Origin: Zygnema cylindricum
Lineage: Eukaryota > Streptophyta > Zygnematophyceae > Zygnematales > Zygnemataceae
DNA length: 64,000 bases
Direction of reading: 5' to 3'
NCBI GenBank assembly: GCA_037447655.1
Contig: JBBHKE010002473.1
Coordinates: 62,001 to 126,000, forward strand
Shown here: positions 46,330-59,500 of the stretch, one piece after another
Numbering within the stretch: the first letter of the stretch is position 1
Layout of the letters: each line of letters begins with the position of its first letter
Program-made: the position numbers and the translations under genes
The notes under the pieces: model-generated
What the model was told of the DNA's origin: nothing
Seen by the model: the letters and a program-made list of their open reading frames with translations, nothing else
Databases searched by the model: none

Positions 46330-48840
46330 CAATGTAAGAAGTGTTAAAGAAAGCTTGCATTATATACGTTTAAACGTGCGAGCAAGAGTGAGGAGGCAAT
46401 AAGGATACGGCGAGAGATAGAGGCCCAACGTGTGGTTGACCTAAGGTCGAGGGAGAATGAGAAACGTTTTGGTGAGTTGCTTAGAATTGATGCCAAACGA
46501 AATTTTGTTCAGCAATGTGACAGGGATGAAAAAGAGAGTGCTGCAAGAAAAAAATCTGATACTGCTCACCATAATATTTAACAACGTTAAAGTGCGCGGG
46601 AAAAAGAGCGAGATACGAGAAGAAGCACAAAAGTTGACAGCAAGTATTAACGTATCATACGATGTTGTGCGGGTGTGCTAAAAATTGCTTTGAGACACCA
46701 TGAAGACTATACCTATCGAAAAACAACATAGACTCGCCATTATAGAAATGATATGCATTCATTGTAATGCGTAGAAGTGTGTAAAGGAGACCGCTGGAGT
46801 TTTTTGTCTAAGTGGCAAAGATCAACTTATATCAATAGCCACCCTTGGAGCTCTTGACACTCTAAGGAAATAGTAATTTCATGAAAAAAATTGATCGTAC
46901 AACATTGTGTTTTGGTTTACGTCACTCGGTGATCCGCAACACTTTCACTCAAATGATATATTAGTTCAAGCGGGTATTGGTCCATTTAATTTCGGTATTC
47001 GGGGTAGAATATGTCATTGAATCGGTCTACTACTGCGTCAAGAAAGCCGACCTGCATTTGCACAAGTGTATGTCTTTGACTCATCGATGGAGACATAAGT
47101 GGGCACATGAATGTCAATTATGGATAGATTAGACACTGATATTGTAACCGCACTTCAGAATATTATAATAAAACATAATCTTATCGAGGAACACTTCATG
47201 AATATTATAGTAAGATATAATCCACTCGAGCAGCAATTCATTTCAACAAGTGAACGGATCCAATAAGCTCTCGAATGATGTTTAATGTTAAATGATATAA
47301 TCCACAACTTAGACCACCGTTGTTACTACCGACAGCGGGCTGATGAAGTGAAAACAATTTTGGTAAATCCAACTGAACTTACTAAAGGAAGCGAAATTGT
47401 TCTAACTCTAAGAGGATCCAATCAAATGATGGCCATCTTTGAGTCACATTCATTGTATTACCTACTTCAGTATCCAATATGTATGACATACTTTAATATC
47501 AAATTCTTTTTCTGTATGGCTAATTGGGGCGGCTTTCCAATTTGACGGTTACAAATGGGAAACGTGAGTTGCCAAGAACGTACGTATCATACCATTTACT
47601 TACGGGCGTAGGTGAAGTTAGCTTGATTCATAAAGTCGGTCGCCTATTTCAACAGTATAGTGTAGGGTAATACTATAAAGTGAGCAAAATTACTTAAGCT
47701 CATACGCGGTAATCAACATATATCACACAATATTGTGTGGAACAATATGTCAAAGTGAGAAAAAACCACTCGAATTCCAACGAAACAATCACCGTACTCT
47801 ACGAGGTAAAGTTCTATAGTAAATTAATCGATTTAATGCTATAGCACCAACCATGGTGGATTCATCGGTTAAATGCCACAACACCAACCAGTGCTACGCA
47901 GTGATGCAGCACAACAAAGTCATACGAATCTATTCGCAACAAATAATGTCTCGAGAACTAGACGACACATCATCCTTGCTCCTAGCTTCACTAGTGGTGT
48001 TAGATACATGAGAGAGCAATACCAAATTGTTATGGCAATTGTTTGCGTACTTGGTAAGCCAGATTTATTCGTAATCGTGGCTTTTAATCCAAAATGGAAA
48101 GAGATCAAATAAGCATTGAAACGACAGCAGAGCACCTCCAACCAACCAAATATTACTACTCGCGTATTTTTCCTCAGGGTCAAGGAAATTCTACCAAACA
48201 TTGCCGATGGCAAGGATCTCGCGTATTTTCCTTGAAGATCAAAACAATTCTATAAGACATTGCCGATGGCAAGGATTTACGTGATCGAGTTGCAGAACCG
48301 CGATTTGCCTCATTTGCATTTGCTGCAAACATCCTCTAATGAGGACAAGCCTCACTCAAGCTCAAGGCAATTCTACAAGACACTGCCGATGGCGCAATAG
48401 AAATTTAAGTGGCAAGGATCTACATGATACTCTAGCTCAAAGCAAGTATAGTAGACATTGCCGATGGCGCATTAGTGGTAAGGATCTACGTGATCGCGTT
48501 GCAGAAGCGCGATTTGCCTCACTTGTATTTGCTACAAATATCCGCTATTGAGGACAAGCCTCAAATATCTACAGAAGAAAACGTGTTTGCTTCACCAAAG
48601 ATTCCCAATGCCATAAAAAATAATTGCAAAAGACGGTCAAAACTTGTATGATGCATGGTACGTGTGATGTTTGTTGTTTACATTTACGATAATTACAAGA
48701 CAGGATGGCACGATGAGAGAATTATTGTAAAGGTAATTCACCATCACGTCTTGAAAGGTGTATTAAATATAGTTCTCCAAGCTTGTCTTTGCTTCATTGC
48801 CTTTCGGGAACACTATATCTTTTGGGAGTTTTATACACTC
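46330..48840 (+). pseudogene. Helitron Rep/helicase N-terminal relic
   Basis: Ordered plus-strand blocks match the N-terminal half of Helitron transposases, in shifting frames. They are: a charged stretch (R-R-E-I-E-A-Q-R-V-V, about 46410); M-I-C-I-H-C-N-A (46749); a G-x-R-G-R-I-C-H and P-A-F-A-Q-V-Y-V-F-D segment (46990-47080); L-D-T-D-I-V-T-A-L-Q (47130); R-A-D-E-V-K-T-I-L (47335); L-Y-Y-L-L-Q-Y-P (47450); R-H-I-I-L-A-P-S-F-T (47965); K-P-D-L-F...N-P-K-W (48055-48100). The Rep HUH motif reads L-P-H-L-H-L at 48312. Stops and shifts are plentiful. Helitrons move by rolling-circle replication using this protein. Confidence 0.82.
48180..48565 (+). repeat. Tandem internal duplication of the Helitron HUH segment
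   Basis: The landmark gacattgccgatgg (with variants) recurs at about 48199, 48258, 48379 and 48455. The segment gatttacgtgatcg...gaggacaagcctca (48274-48350) recurs at 48485-48562. The first HUH copy keeps H-L-H; the second has H-L-Y. Confidence 0.85.
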
Positions 48841-48983
48841 TAGTGCGAGTTGTAGGTGGGTTTGGTGCTACCCCTCCCAATTTGAAAGAAAAAGTCGAGG
48901 AATTTTTGAAATGAAGTAGCCGTAGTTACATCTCGAGCCGTACGAACGCGCATATTTATTTGTAGACGAAGTTGCTTAAATTT

Positions 48984-49600
48984 CTACCACAAATGGATTT
49001 TTATTATACCTGTCGCGATCCCTTGAGCATCCGTGGCTCTTTGAATGAGTAAGAGGCATTGTGAAGTATCACGTGCAATAAGAATCACTGAATATCCAAA
49101 TGGTCTTAGGTCTTCATGCAAAACTTGTAATGTCTTATCCACTGACTGTAGAAGATGTCGATGAGTCATTGAAATTTTATCCCATACAATTAGTATCGAT
49201 GAGTCATTGAAACTTTATCCCATACAATTAGAGACGTCTGGTGTCACAACTTTGCAAGGTCTGACGACGGAACTCAGATATTGCATGCGGAACTTAGATA
49301 TTGCATGTATATCGACTATTTGTATCCAGTGAAGGTATAAATCTTGAGAGTCTAGTCTTTCCACGTGTTAGGATAAATGTTGCAACACCACTTGCAGCAA
49401 CCTCAATTGCTATTTTGCCATTTGTATACACTTTTGCCAAAATCTTCTCTATACAAAAGAGTTTTTTGTTACGCATGGTCCATGGACAAAGAAGCAACAA
49501 TGGGTCTTTGAAAGATCTACTACTGTATTCGTTACAATGTCGTAAGCTTCTTTATGTTTCACATTGAGTGCATCTACTCTAGATATTCCTCTCTGACCAT
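48984..49600 (-). pseudogene. Helitron Pif1-like helicase fragment, opposite orientation
   Basis: From about 49490 the minus strand reads I-L-A-K-V then N-G-K-I-A-I-E-V-A-A-S-G-V-A. From about 49205 it reads V-W-D-K-I-S-M-T-H-R. Both match the Pif1-family helicase of Helitrons (post-Walker A and Walker B regions). A 38-bp duplication (about 49156-49231) and a 22-bp duplication (about 49268-49305) interrupt it. It is back-to-back with the N-terminal relic, so the element was inverted or two copies met. Confidence 0.75.
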
Positions 49601-50598
49601 CAACTTTTCATCAATGAAATACGTCCTGCAATCACTTCACCCTAAAATTATTTTCCTAATCGAGGTTGCAAAAAGAATCTATTACAGGTTTTCAGCTTTC
49701 GTTCATCATGAAAAAAAAGTTACCTGCAAACTATTATCACACACTAATATTAATAACTAAATGTGTGTGTGTGTGTGTGTATGTATATACATATACATAT
49801 AGATATACAACACTAATATGTTACAATATGTTATCATATGTTATAATAAATACTTCGTAATATTAACAATAAATATTATAAATGCATTATAATATGTTAT
49901 ACATACATTAAAAACAAACAATATTACGGCCATCATGAATTGGCACAAAAAACTGGTCTCATTTCACTATAATATTTGTAAAACATTCGCTTAACTTTTT
50001 TTTTTTCAAGTAATTTGAGTAATTTAAGTATGTTTTGCAACGTGGTACGTTATGGGTCTATAAATTAAATAGTGTTACTAACACAATTTTATGATTTCGG
50101 GTCAAAAATACACTAATTAACATTTTTTAGAGAAATGTTATCAAATCTAATACCCATGGGGGGGTGTACTGGGCCTGTCCTTGATACCTCTTGTCTAAAA
50201 AAATGCATTGACTTTAAAGAAAAATACCGGAGACTTATTACTCGAACTGGTCCACTATTTTAAACATTAAAACGTTCTTTTTCATATACTTTTACATTCA
50301 AACGTCCGGATGTATTTGCGTAAATCTCTTTAAATGTAAAAAAACAAGACATGTCACTCTTTAACTGGTGTGTTTTTTAGGATAAATGAAAGTGTTCTCT
50401 TTCATATAAAAACTCAACAACTTCACAAGAGAATTTCGATTCCAAAATAACGAAACAATAATTTTACATTTTTGAAGTCTTGAAATATATCACATAGTAA
50501 AAATCTTCGATATACACTCGACCAAGAGAACTATACAATCTTAAGTACAATAAAAAACGCAAAATTTAAGAAAAGAAAAAGGAGAAACAATGCCTTTC
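49601..50598. other. Intergenic, with a (GT)n/(TA) microsatellite
   Basis: A (GT)n run starts at about 49763 and passes into a TATA/CATA-rich stretch to about 49810. The rest is AT-rich and contains the probable 3' flank of the flavoprotein gene. No other gene is seen. Confidence 0.6.
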
Positions 50599-53500
50599 TC
50601 AAACACATTGGGTTCCTTCATACGCAAGAAAGTAGTCGTATAAAGTTGCCTTTTCTATTTTGTATTCGATAGGAGGTTTTTTCTCATACGCCCTTTTAGA
50701 AAACGCCATACTTTGTGTGGAAATGTTTTTCAATCGAGGAATGCGAATATCCTCATATGCTTCCAAAGCATCCCTTAAAAAAAAGAAAAAAAAAGGAGGA
50801 AAAAAACCGAAAAGTAAAGAAAAAAAGTTCAAGAAAGTTCGAATTGGATAGCTATTTGCATTCACAAAACTAGAGAAACCGAAGGTTAGTAATATCCCGT
50901 GGGAGGCAAAGGTGAAGACGGAGGAAAATGAGGAATGTAAAACTAACAACATCGAAAAATACCAAACAGGAATTGATAGAGTATATATGAATAGTTATTA
51001 GAGTCAAGAAATTATCAGTGTGGCCTTTTAGTGTTTTTGCTTCTAATTCAGTTCGAAATGACGTTCAAATATTTTCAATTTTAATTTTGATTCTAAATAT
51101 TTTAAAGAGTTAGCGTTAGGGAAAAAAAGTTGGTATTGTTAGCGCTATTTTGTGGTCAGGCGAGAATAAAAAACCAGCACCAAATTTGTGTTGTTAACAC
51201 TAATAATGATAACCGGTGTACATTGGAAGAGGGTAGAGAAGCAAAAAAAGTACTTTTCTAGGGTAAATTAGGTTTTTTCTAAGGTTTTATACATATGTCA
51301 GCATAGCGTATGGATATAACATATGATATTCAGAGAAACAATGGGACAAAAGAAGACAAGCAAGAAATAAAAAGGGCTATAGGCTCGTTGCTTAATATGA
51401 AAGACAAAGCAAATATAGGAAGAGACAGAGTACGAAAAAAACACCGAAACAAGGAGGAAAACAAGGAGAAGAAAACGAGAAAAGAGACGAGAAAAAAACC
51501 CGAAAGAATTTTACCGGAGATTATTTTTTGTCGATAGTTGAGCTGCGAGTTCCCATCCGTCTTCGAAAGTAGCATTTGCTCCTTGACCAGATGATGGAAT
51601 CAGAGCATGTGCTGCATCTGTTTTTAAAAAACAAAAACAAAAAATTCAAACAAAAAAAAATGAAAAAAAAAAAAATGAGAAAACAAAAAACAAAAAAACA
51701 AAAAACGAAAAACAAAAAAAACCCCCAAATGGGGACCGCAACACAAAATGCGCCATTGCCGGGGAAAAAAAAAAAAGGAAAGATATAATCTGGAAGGATT
51801 TGCTTTGGAAGTCCTTAAGAAGAGGAAAGCAGCGTATCTATATTCTAAAAGATCCCCGTTTACTTTTACATGCGGTTTTACGAAATGAAACAATGTTACT
51901 AACAAACTCCGTGGCTTTTGACAACTACCACTAATCGTAATATAGTCTGGAATAATAAAATAGGATAAGACTGCATTAATATTCGTATGTCAGAAGAGGA
52001 TTTGGGCGGATATCCAAAGTCTATATATATTTCCTCCCATAATTAATACGGTCCAGAGTGAGAAGTCTATTTGCAAAGTGAAAATAACAGACCCCAAAAA
52101 TAGCTTTGTAAACACTATTTAAGTTGAATATTATAGCCATTCACAAATGCCTTTTGCTAGAAAAAATCTATAATTTTGGGAGACCTTAAGAAATTGTCCT
52201 CAACTTTCCATAATTCTGAACAAATTCTTCGCTACCGAATTCAAAGAAAGATGTTTAGAAAAAAACTTTAAATATTACTTTTGCTAACTTTAAGTGCATA
52301 GAAAATACTAGAATAGACTACCTAATGACGTACGTGAAATCAATTTCTGTGTCTTCATCACTGTGACAAAAAAAAAAAAAAACAGAAGAAATCCTTTCCT
52401 TCAAAAAACGATATTCAAATTTTTAAAAATAGGCGCAAAAATCCCATTTATTTCCCCTAAACGATCATTTTCTCGATTTACCGGTTTACTAAAACGCCAA
52501 ATACCAGCAAAAAGAACAAAAGGGAAGCAAGAATAGTGCCGATACGCTTGCATCTTGTGCGGATGTTTTATTGCAGGGGTCACAAGACTGCAATGCCATT
52601 TCACGAAAAGATGAAAAATCTGCGAATGCACCACTGAAGCTCGCGCCTCCCTCACCTTGATCACTTTGCCTCTCTTTCCCTCCAAACTTCACTACTTTGC
52701 AGGACCCATAGAAGAAGGCACTGAGGGCGACAGCATGTGCGCAAACCAAGTCACGCTGGGAAAAATCCAACAAACGCGCCCAAAAAGAAATAAAATAAAA
52801 AATTAAGGGGCCTCAAAAAATGAATTTCCATTCATGGCGACTGAATAGGAGAGGCAAACGCAAAAGCATCTTATTCAGCCATGGCTGGAAGGCTATACGT
52901 CTACGATGTCATGCAAAGACATGCGACGTACCAAAATGTTTCAAAAAATACGGCGTGTCTTGCGACGATGTAAAACGTTTCAAAAAATACGGTGCGTCAA
53001 GACAAATTGTAGACGTTGACAACCATCACCGACATTGTAGACGTATACAATTGTCACAGCCTTAAGTAACAATTTCGTTGTTAGGGTACGACCCCATGTA
53101 GTTGTAACTTAGCGAACTTTGTATTTTAGCGCGGATCCGGTGGACCCGGATTTCAGGTGTCTCTATGTGTTTACTGGAAATTGTTATTTAACTTGGTGAC
53201 GATTGTATACGTCGACAATACTTGTGACGGCTGTCACCGTGTACAATTTGCCTTTGCCGCTTCGTATTTATTCGAAACTTTTTGAAGCGTCGCAAGACAC
53301 ATCGTAATTTTAAGAACGATATGGCAAGCCGCATGTCATTGCGTGACATCGTAGACGTACATCCTTGCAGCCGTGGCCATACAACATGCCTTTACGTAAA
53401 CCCCTCATGTCCGACCGCCATGACTTCGCAGTTATTTCACCGTCGCAGATTTTTCAACTGCGTGAAATGACACTGCACCATCGAGACCCTTGCAAAAAAA

Positions 53501-56500
53501 AAAACGTACAAGGTGCATGCGGACAAAAACGAACAAACCCTATATTTTTTTCAGTCGACAAAAACTTTTGAAAACTTTTCACACGTGGGAATATGCTTTT
53601 CTATTTGTGTAAACGGTTTTAATTTACTTAAAACACATTGTCGATGTGGTTTATGATATGTTTGAAGGTGACGTGACAGTTGGGTCGGAAATACACAAGA
53701 CGACAAATTTTCGTACATCTTAAGTTTGAGAATGACTCAAATCGTACTCTACAAATTTGTGATTTCTTCGTACGGTTGCAACTTAGGCATTACGGCGCTA
53801 AGTTTTCAAGGAAAACGACAGAAAAAAACCCAAACTAAGCCACATAGGGTCGTACCTTTACACATTGGGACTCTTGAAAACAGTGTTCGGAGAATCTTCG
53901 CTATGTTACAAAGTAAGTTTGCTAAGTTACAATTACATGGGGCCGTACCTTTAGTTTTGTACATCATTTTCGAGACGGTACACTGGTTTCCGTCTGTTAT
54001 ATACTGGTTTACAAAAAAACATTTTTAATGTACTTTCTGATCACACCTTGTAATTAGTGTTGTGTGACAACAACTTTTTATCGATAACCGATATATAACC
54101 TTTTTGTTGCATCGATAAACGATACATAACAGTCCATATTTCATTGGCACCGTTCCGTATTCTAATGAAAGTTTTGTACCCCAACATAGTTTTTTTTTTA
54201 AACACCCCCCTTTGCGATTGAGCACCTCTCTCTCCCACAAGAGGGATATATCGGTTATCGGTGGTTATCTATTATTGGTGTTCATATATCGACATTTATC
54301 AGCGATAATTAACAATATCGAGTTACCCTACTCTTCTGAACCTTTATGGATACCTTTATATACCAGTAATCGATATATGGGTTATCAAAATTATCTCTAT
54401 AGTAAATTCACCGATGTACAACACTAGTTGTAATCATGGTATTTAATCATCACATAGCTTAGCGAACCGTCGCTTCATCCCTGTTAGATTCTTCTTGTTG
54501 ACTTTTGTCTTTTATTTTTTGCTTCCACTTTATCATTTCTTAACCTGGGACAATCACAACCGACATCATGTGCCATGATTCTTCTTCTTCTCCTCTTTGA
54601 TCTCTCTCTCCGGTTTCTTCTTCTTTGCCCACCATGCCCTTACCTTCAAGATCTATGCCCCTCGGAGCCTCACTTTTATCTGAAAGCAACAACACAACAG
54701 GACCTGATCTCTTCCTCTCACCTTAACCTTTTTTTACTAGAGTCCTCTCCCTCTACTCCCTCGGGACCTCACTTCCGTCCGACAACAACCGAAGGATCCA
54801 AACCTTTTTCGTCACAGTCATGAACCCCGATGTAAATTTCCTCCCTCTCTCCATAAAGGTTCATGTGGGAGGACGATGGGGAGGATGTGGAGGAGGAGGT
54901 GGAAGTGGAAGGAAAGGAATTTTGTTATTGCTTAAGAATCTCACCTCCAAGAAGCGCTACTCTTCCATAGACCCAACGCTCTAAAACCGGCATATCTAAA
55001 ACCCTTCGCTCTATAATTTCCTCCGGTTCAATAACCTGCAAAAATCCCATTTATTTTTCCTAACCGGTCAGTTTTCCGATGCGGAGGTTTACTAAAACGC
55101 CAAAAGACAACAACAAAAAAAAGGACGCAATAATGGTGCCAGTATATACTTCTTTGGAGGTCAAAACGTCTTTAAAAAGTGATTTCCTTCATACTCGATG
55201 TAAAAATTGTCTATGACAATTGATGGTAAAAAACTTGAAGATTTGAATATGGTTCACTACTGTGTAAATGAGAAAGAGAGATCAAGAGAGAGAGAAGAGA
55301 GAGAGGAGAGAGAGAGGGGGAGAGGGAGAGGAAGAGGAGATGGGAAAGGGGAGAGGGAGAGGGATAGGGAGTGGAAGTGGGAGAGGGAGACGGCGAGGGA
55401 TGAGAGGGAGGGAGAAGGCGAGGGAGAGGGAGTGGGAGGGAGAGGGCGAGGGAGAGGGAGAGAGGGAAAAGAGAGAGGGGGAGAGAGAGAGAATAATGCA
55501 ATGCCACATTTTTAGACTTTCGACCACCCAATTTGTATACCTCAGTCAAAATTGTAACTTACCTCCAACACGTTGAGAGCTAATTCCCAACCTTCAAATA
55601 ATTCCTTAAGACGTTCTTTGGCTTCGTGTCCATTCTTTGACCGTTCTTTGGCCCGGTCTCCTCTAAAGGAATCCAAAACTGTAAATGCCGCATATAAATA
55701 TCCCATTCCAGAATCCCCAAAAAGAGCCGTACGGCCCTCACCCAAAAAGGTTGCGAGATATCCTTTTTTCAACATCTGCCATTTTGCAAAGTAAATTAGT
55801 AAGTCTTCGCAACTCTTTTCAAGTTTTTTAGCATTAATTTTAAACTCTACAAACTTGGTTCACACAAAGCATGTATTTGTATTTGTCAATTTCTACTGTC
55901 ATATTGCAAAGTTGCATCAGGTATTATTTTCTCAGTATATAATAGGGTGCGCAAGATGATCCTAGTTTTGAATGTTAATTTGGGCGTCAGACACACTAAC
56001 ATGTGGTACAGCTCTTATCCTATTTACAGTTAAAGAAACAAACACATTATGATTCTTGGGATCGTCTTTATTTCAAACTGGAAGTAGTTTTCGAATAACA
56101 ACGGCAAAAGAAAACTCGGTCATGAGATAGTGTGGCACAAACACACAAATAAAAGAGGCCTTGTCCAAATGTAAAACTCCCAGCTTGGAGGAGTGGGAGA
56201 AGAGGGAGAGGGAGAGGGAGAGGGAGAGAGAGAGAGGAAGAGGGAGAGGGAGAGAGGGAGAGGGAGAGGAAGAGGGAGAGCGAGAGGCTATGGAAGGAGA
56301 GTGAAGCGGGTCTAGGGATGACTGCTAGCTAAACTTTGTGGACAAACAACTTTACAAACACACCAAAAGTGAAACCTAGCTCCCAATAAGATATGACAAG
56401 GTTTGGGCCCTTTTGTTAAATTACACATTAACTAGGGTCTCCGAGTGTACGTACCGGATGAGAATATCGGTCGAAGGGAATGATGGCTCTCCAAACAGCC

Positions 56501-59500
56501 CTCCCGTTGTCGCGAATAGGGGACTCGCCTCCAACCACTGCCTCCCTAACTTTGGAGCGAATGCCATCGGCCCCTATAAGTAAAGGAGTCTGCGAAACCA
56601 CATAACTAGAAAATGAAGTCGAGAAAGATTAATTGTTCAAAAAATAAAGTTCGCAAAATTGATTCAGTTAAAAAAATGAAGTTCAATTGATGAAGTTCAG
56701 AAAATGAAGTTGCTAAAAATCTGTGAGGTACATTGTGGAATCGGGCGCAGATCGATTTGGCGCTTTAGCGGACCGTCACTTATGTAGAGGATTTGCTATG
56801 AAAGTTCTTGTTGAAGTTTGCGTTGTTGAATGTACTTTGGCACCTTTGTGTCAGTTTGTTGCGTCGTTTGATTGTTGCGCACAGTTTGCGCGCGTATAGT
56901 ACACCGTGTATCGCTATCAGTGTTAATAATTTTTTACCACTCAAAGCATATTTTCTCCACACACTTATCCGTTCACTTTGAGATTATCAATCGGAAGGTG
57001 GGAATCTTACCTTTCAATCGCAACCGTCAAATCCATAATCCGACAAGCATATACGGAGAAAAGATGTTTTAGGTGACAAAAAAAACATTAACACTCATAG
57101 CGACATACAGTGTATTGTACCATTGAGTCGTCGTTGAATGTAATTTTAGTACCTTTGTGTAGGTTTGTTGCGTCGTTTGATTGGTGCGCGCATTTTGCGC
57201 TCGTGTAGCAACCTTTCTTACTTGCAGAAAAAAGTAGACTTTGACTTCAAGACTTAAGGTTGTAGATGGAGGGGAGTGAAGCGCTCATTTTTTGCTCGGG
57301 AGAAAAGCTTTGAGTAAAATATTGTGGACATTTCCCGGATGGTCTCTCTCTCTGTGGTCAATTGCTTCAACTTTTTTGTGTGTATTCTATCTTGGTTTCT
57401 CGATCCATCAAAATGAATTTGAAAAAAAAATGTTTCTATGTATATAAGTCCTGACTATTGAGCAATAAATCTGCTTCCCTCCATATTATCGGAATAATGG
57501 TGTCCAAAAGTCAGGGTTCTTTCCAAATTCTCTAGATGTTATTGATTTTATGCAAAGCTGTAAAGAAAAATCTCTTTCAGGAAGAAAATGGAATAGACCC
57601 AAGATTTCAAAGTGCAATAAAGAATGGAGGAAGAAAATAATGGGATGTTTCTTATTTGGAGGCAAATATTGCTTATCCGCCTATTTGAGACAAGAAAGGA
57701 AGTGACAAAATTATGCAAAGCGTCAAAATGGAACAAGCGAAACGAAACTAAAAAAAGAGAACAAAAAAAACAAAAACAAAAGCAACTAAGAGAAGAACAA
57801 ACGGGAGAAAAGAAAAAGAAAAACCGAAGCTGATTGGAACACATGAGAACAGAAAAGAAAAAAGGACGAAAGCAATTCGTAAACCTTATTTCTCACCTCC
57901 ACAAACTTCTCCTGTCTTTCTTTTGTAAATTTTGCAATTACTTTGTCTTCTTCCTGCAATCACATACATTCCAGCCAATCGTATCCCTTGTTCAGAAAAT
58001 GACAAATTGTCTTTTGTGAATTTGCGGTTTCTTTGTCTTCAGAAAATCACAAGTTTGCCTTTGTGCAGATACCCGCATTGGAAAAATTACAAACCAGACT
58101 TTTATCTGTACTTGTATAGATGACGATATTTACAACTTTATGGGACACGCACCATAGGATTGCTACACAAAATGAAGTTTTATTACAACTTTTAATGAGC
58201 AATGTTCAAATAATTGGTTGGAAAAAATTACCACTGGACTTTTATCTGCACTTTGTGTGGTTCAATGACTGTTCTCTTATCTATATGTACCTGATATCGA
58301 AATTTTTTATGATTACAACACTCACTATCATAAAATAAGCAAAAAGTATCAGATGGTGGACGGCTTGAAAAATGGAATTATGGATCTTTAAGGTTTGAAG
58401 CCCAATGCCATAATTGTTCTCAACACGTTTTTTAGGGATTTTGGATTATTTTGGGTTTTTTCGTTGACAACTCAAGTCCGTAAGGAATTTTTGAAAAACG
58501 AACCAAGCAAAGCTGCTTCTAATACGCAATTTCTTGCAAAATGATGGATGACGTATTCCAATATTAGGATAAATTAGTAATGGCAACACATTTTATTTAT
58601 AAACTTGATAACACAAGGACCACCAACGCCTGCAATTAGCGTGGAATTAATTATAAAAATGAAAAATTCAAATGGATCCTAACAACCTGCTTTTGATTCG
58701 ACAACATATTCTAAGTCCTCACATACATCAGGAAATACATTCATACATATGTATTGATTTTTTAATATTGCAAATTGCAGAATAACTTCTTACTGCAATA
58801 ATTCATGAAACAGAGATTTTCTTTTATAGCAAAAATTTACACATTTTGTACGGTTTGAAAAACATCACAATAATAAAAAATAAATGAGAAACTTCGATAT
58901 TTTCCTCCACTGACCTGTTCGATTCCCACAAGCTCATAGCCTGTGTGAATACAACTGGGTGGAAGAGACTGGTGCATAATGTTAAGAACCTCCCTCCATC
59001 GAATCGTAAGCATCGGGTAGCCATATATTTCTTCCATTTTCGTAGTAACTTCCGCATTGTTTACTAACTCTCCTCCTGGAGTGTAGTAATGACTGACAGG
59101 ATTGGGAACTCCGGCTGCTTTGAGCTGTGAAGTACATCTTGATTTGTTATTAGAGTTCAGGATTTGTTACAGTGGGGCTTAAAACAGAAGAATGTAAAGG
59201 TGAACCAAATAAAAACAGACGTAGCGCAAAGGTATTTAAAAGGCTTATCGTCAACCTCTATACATTTAAGAAAAACCTGAAAAACCTCTCTGATGGCATT
59301 AAACGTATAAAGCCACGTTGCCTTTTTTTTCTTACCTTTGAGACAAGAGTGGGGTCGGCCAATGCAAGAGCTCGCATTCCATTTGGGAACAGCGAAAGCA
59401 GTGTTCCTTCTCCCCCCATAATGGACGGATTTTTTTCATACACCTGGTGGAAAGTGAGTACAGAATGATTTTTTTTTGACTTGTTTCATTTAATAAGCTG

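Noticed and set aside
51576-51905. Lys-rich plus-strand and Phe-rich minus-strand frames
   Set aside because: They arise from an A-rich polypyrimidine tract before the exon 8 acceptor of the flavoprotein gene.
52401-52773. Minus-strand frames of 94 residues as an extra flavoprotein exon
   Set aside because: The protein is not similar to the family and the phase-consistent exon chain skips it; part of it is a copy of the intron 6 end.
55207-55576. Arg/Glu-rich frames
   Set aside because: Compositional, from the intronic (GA)n tract.
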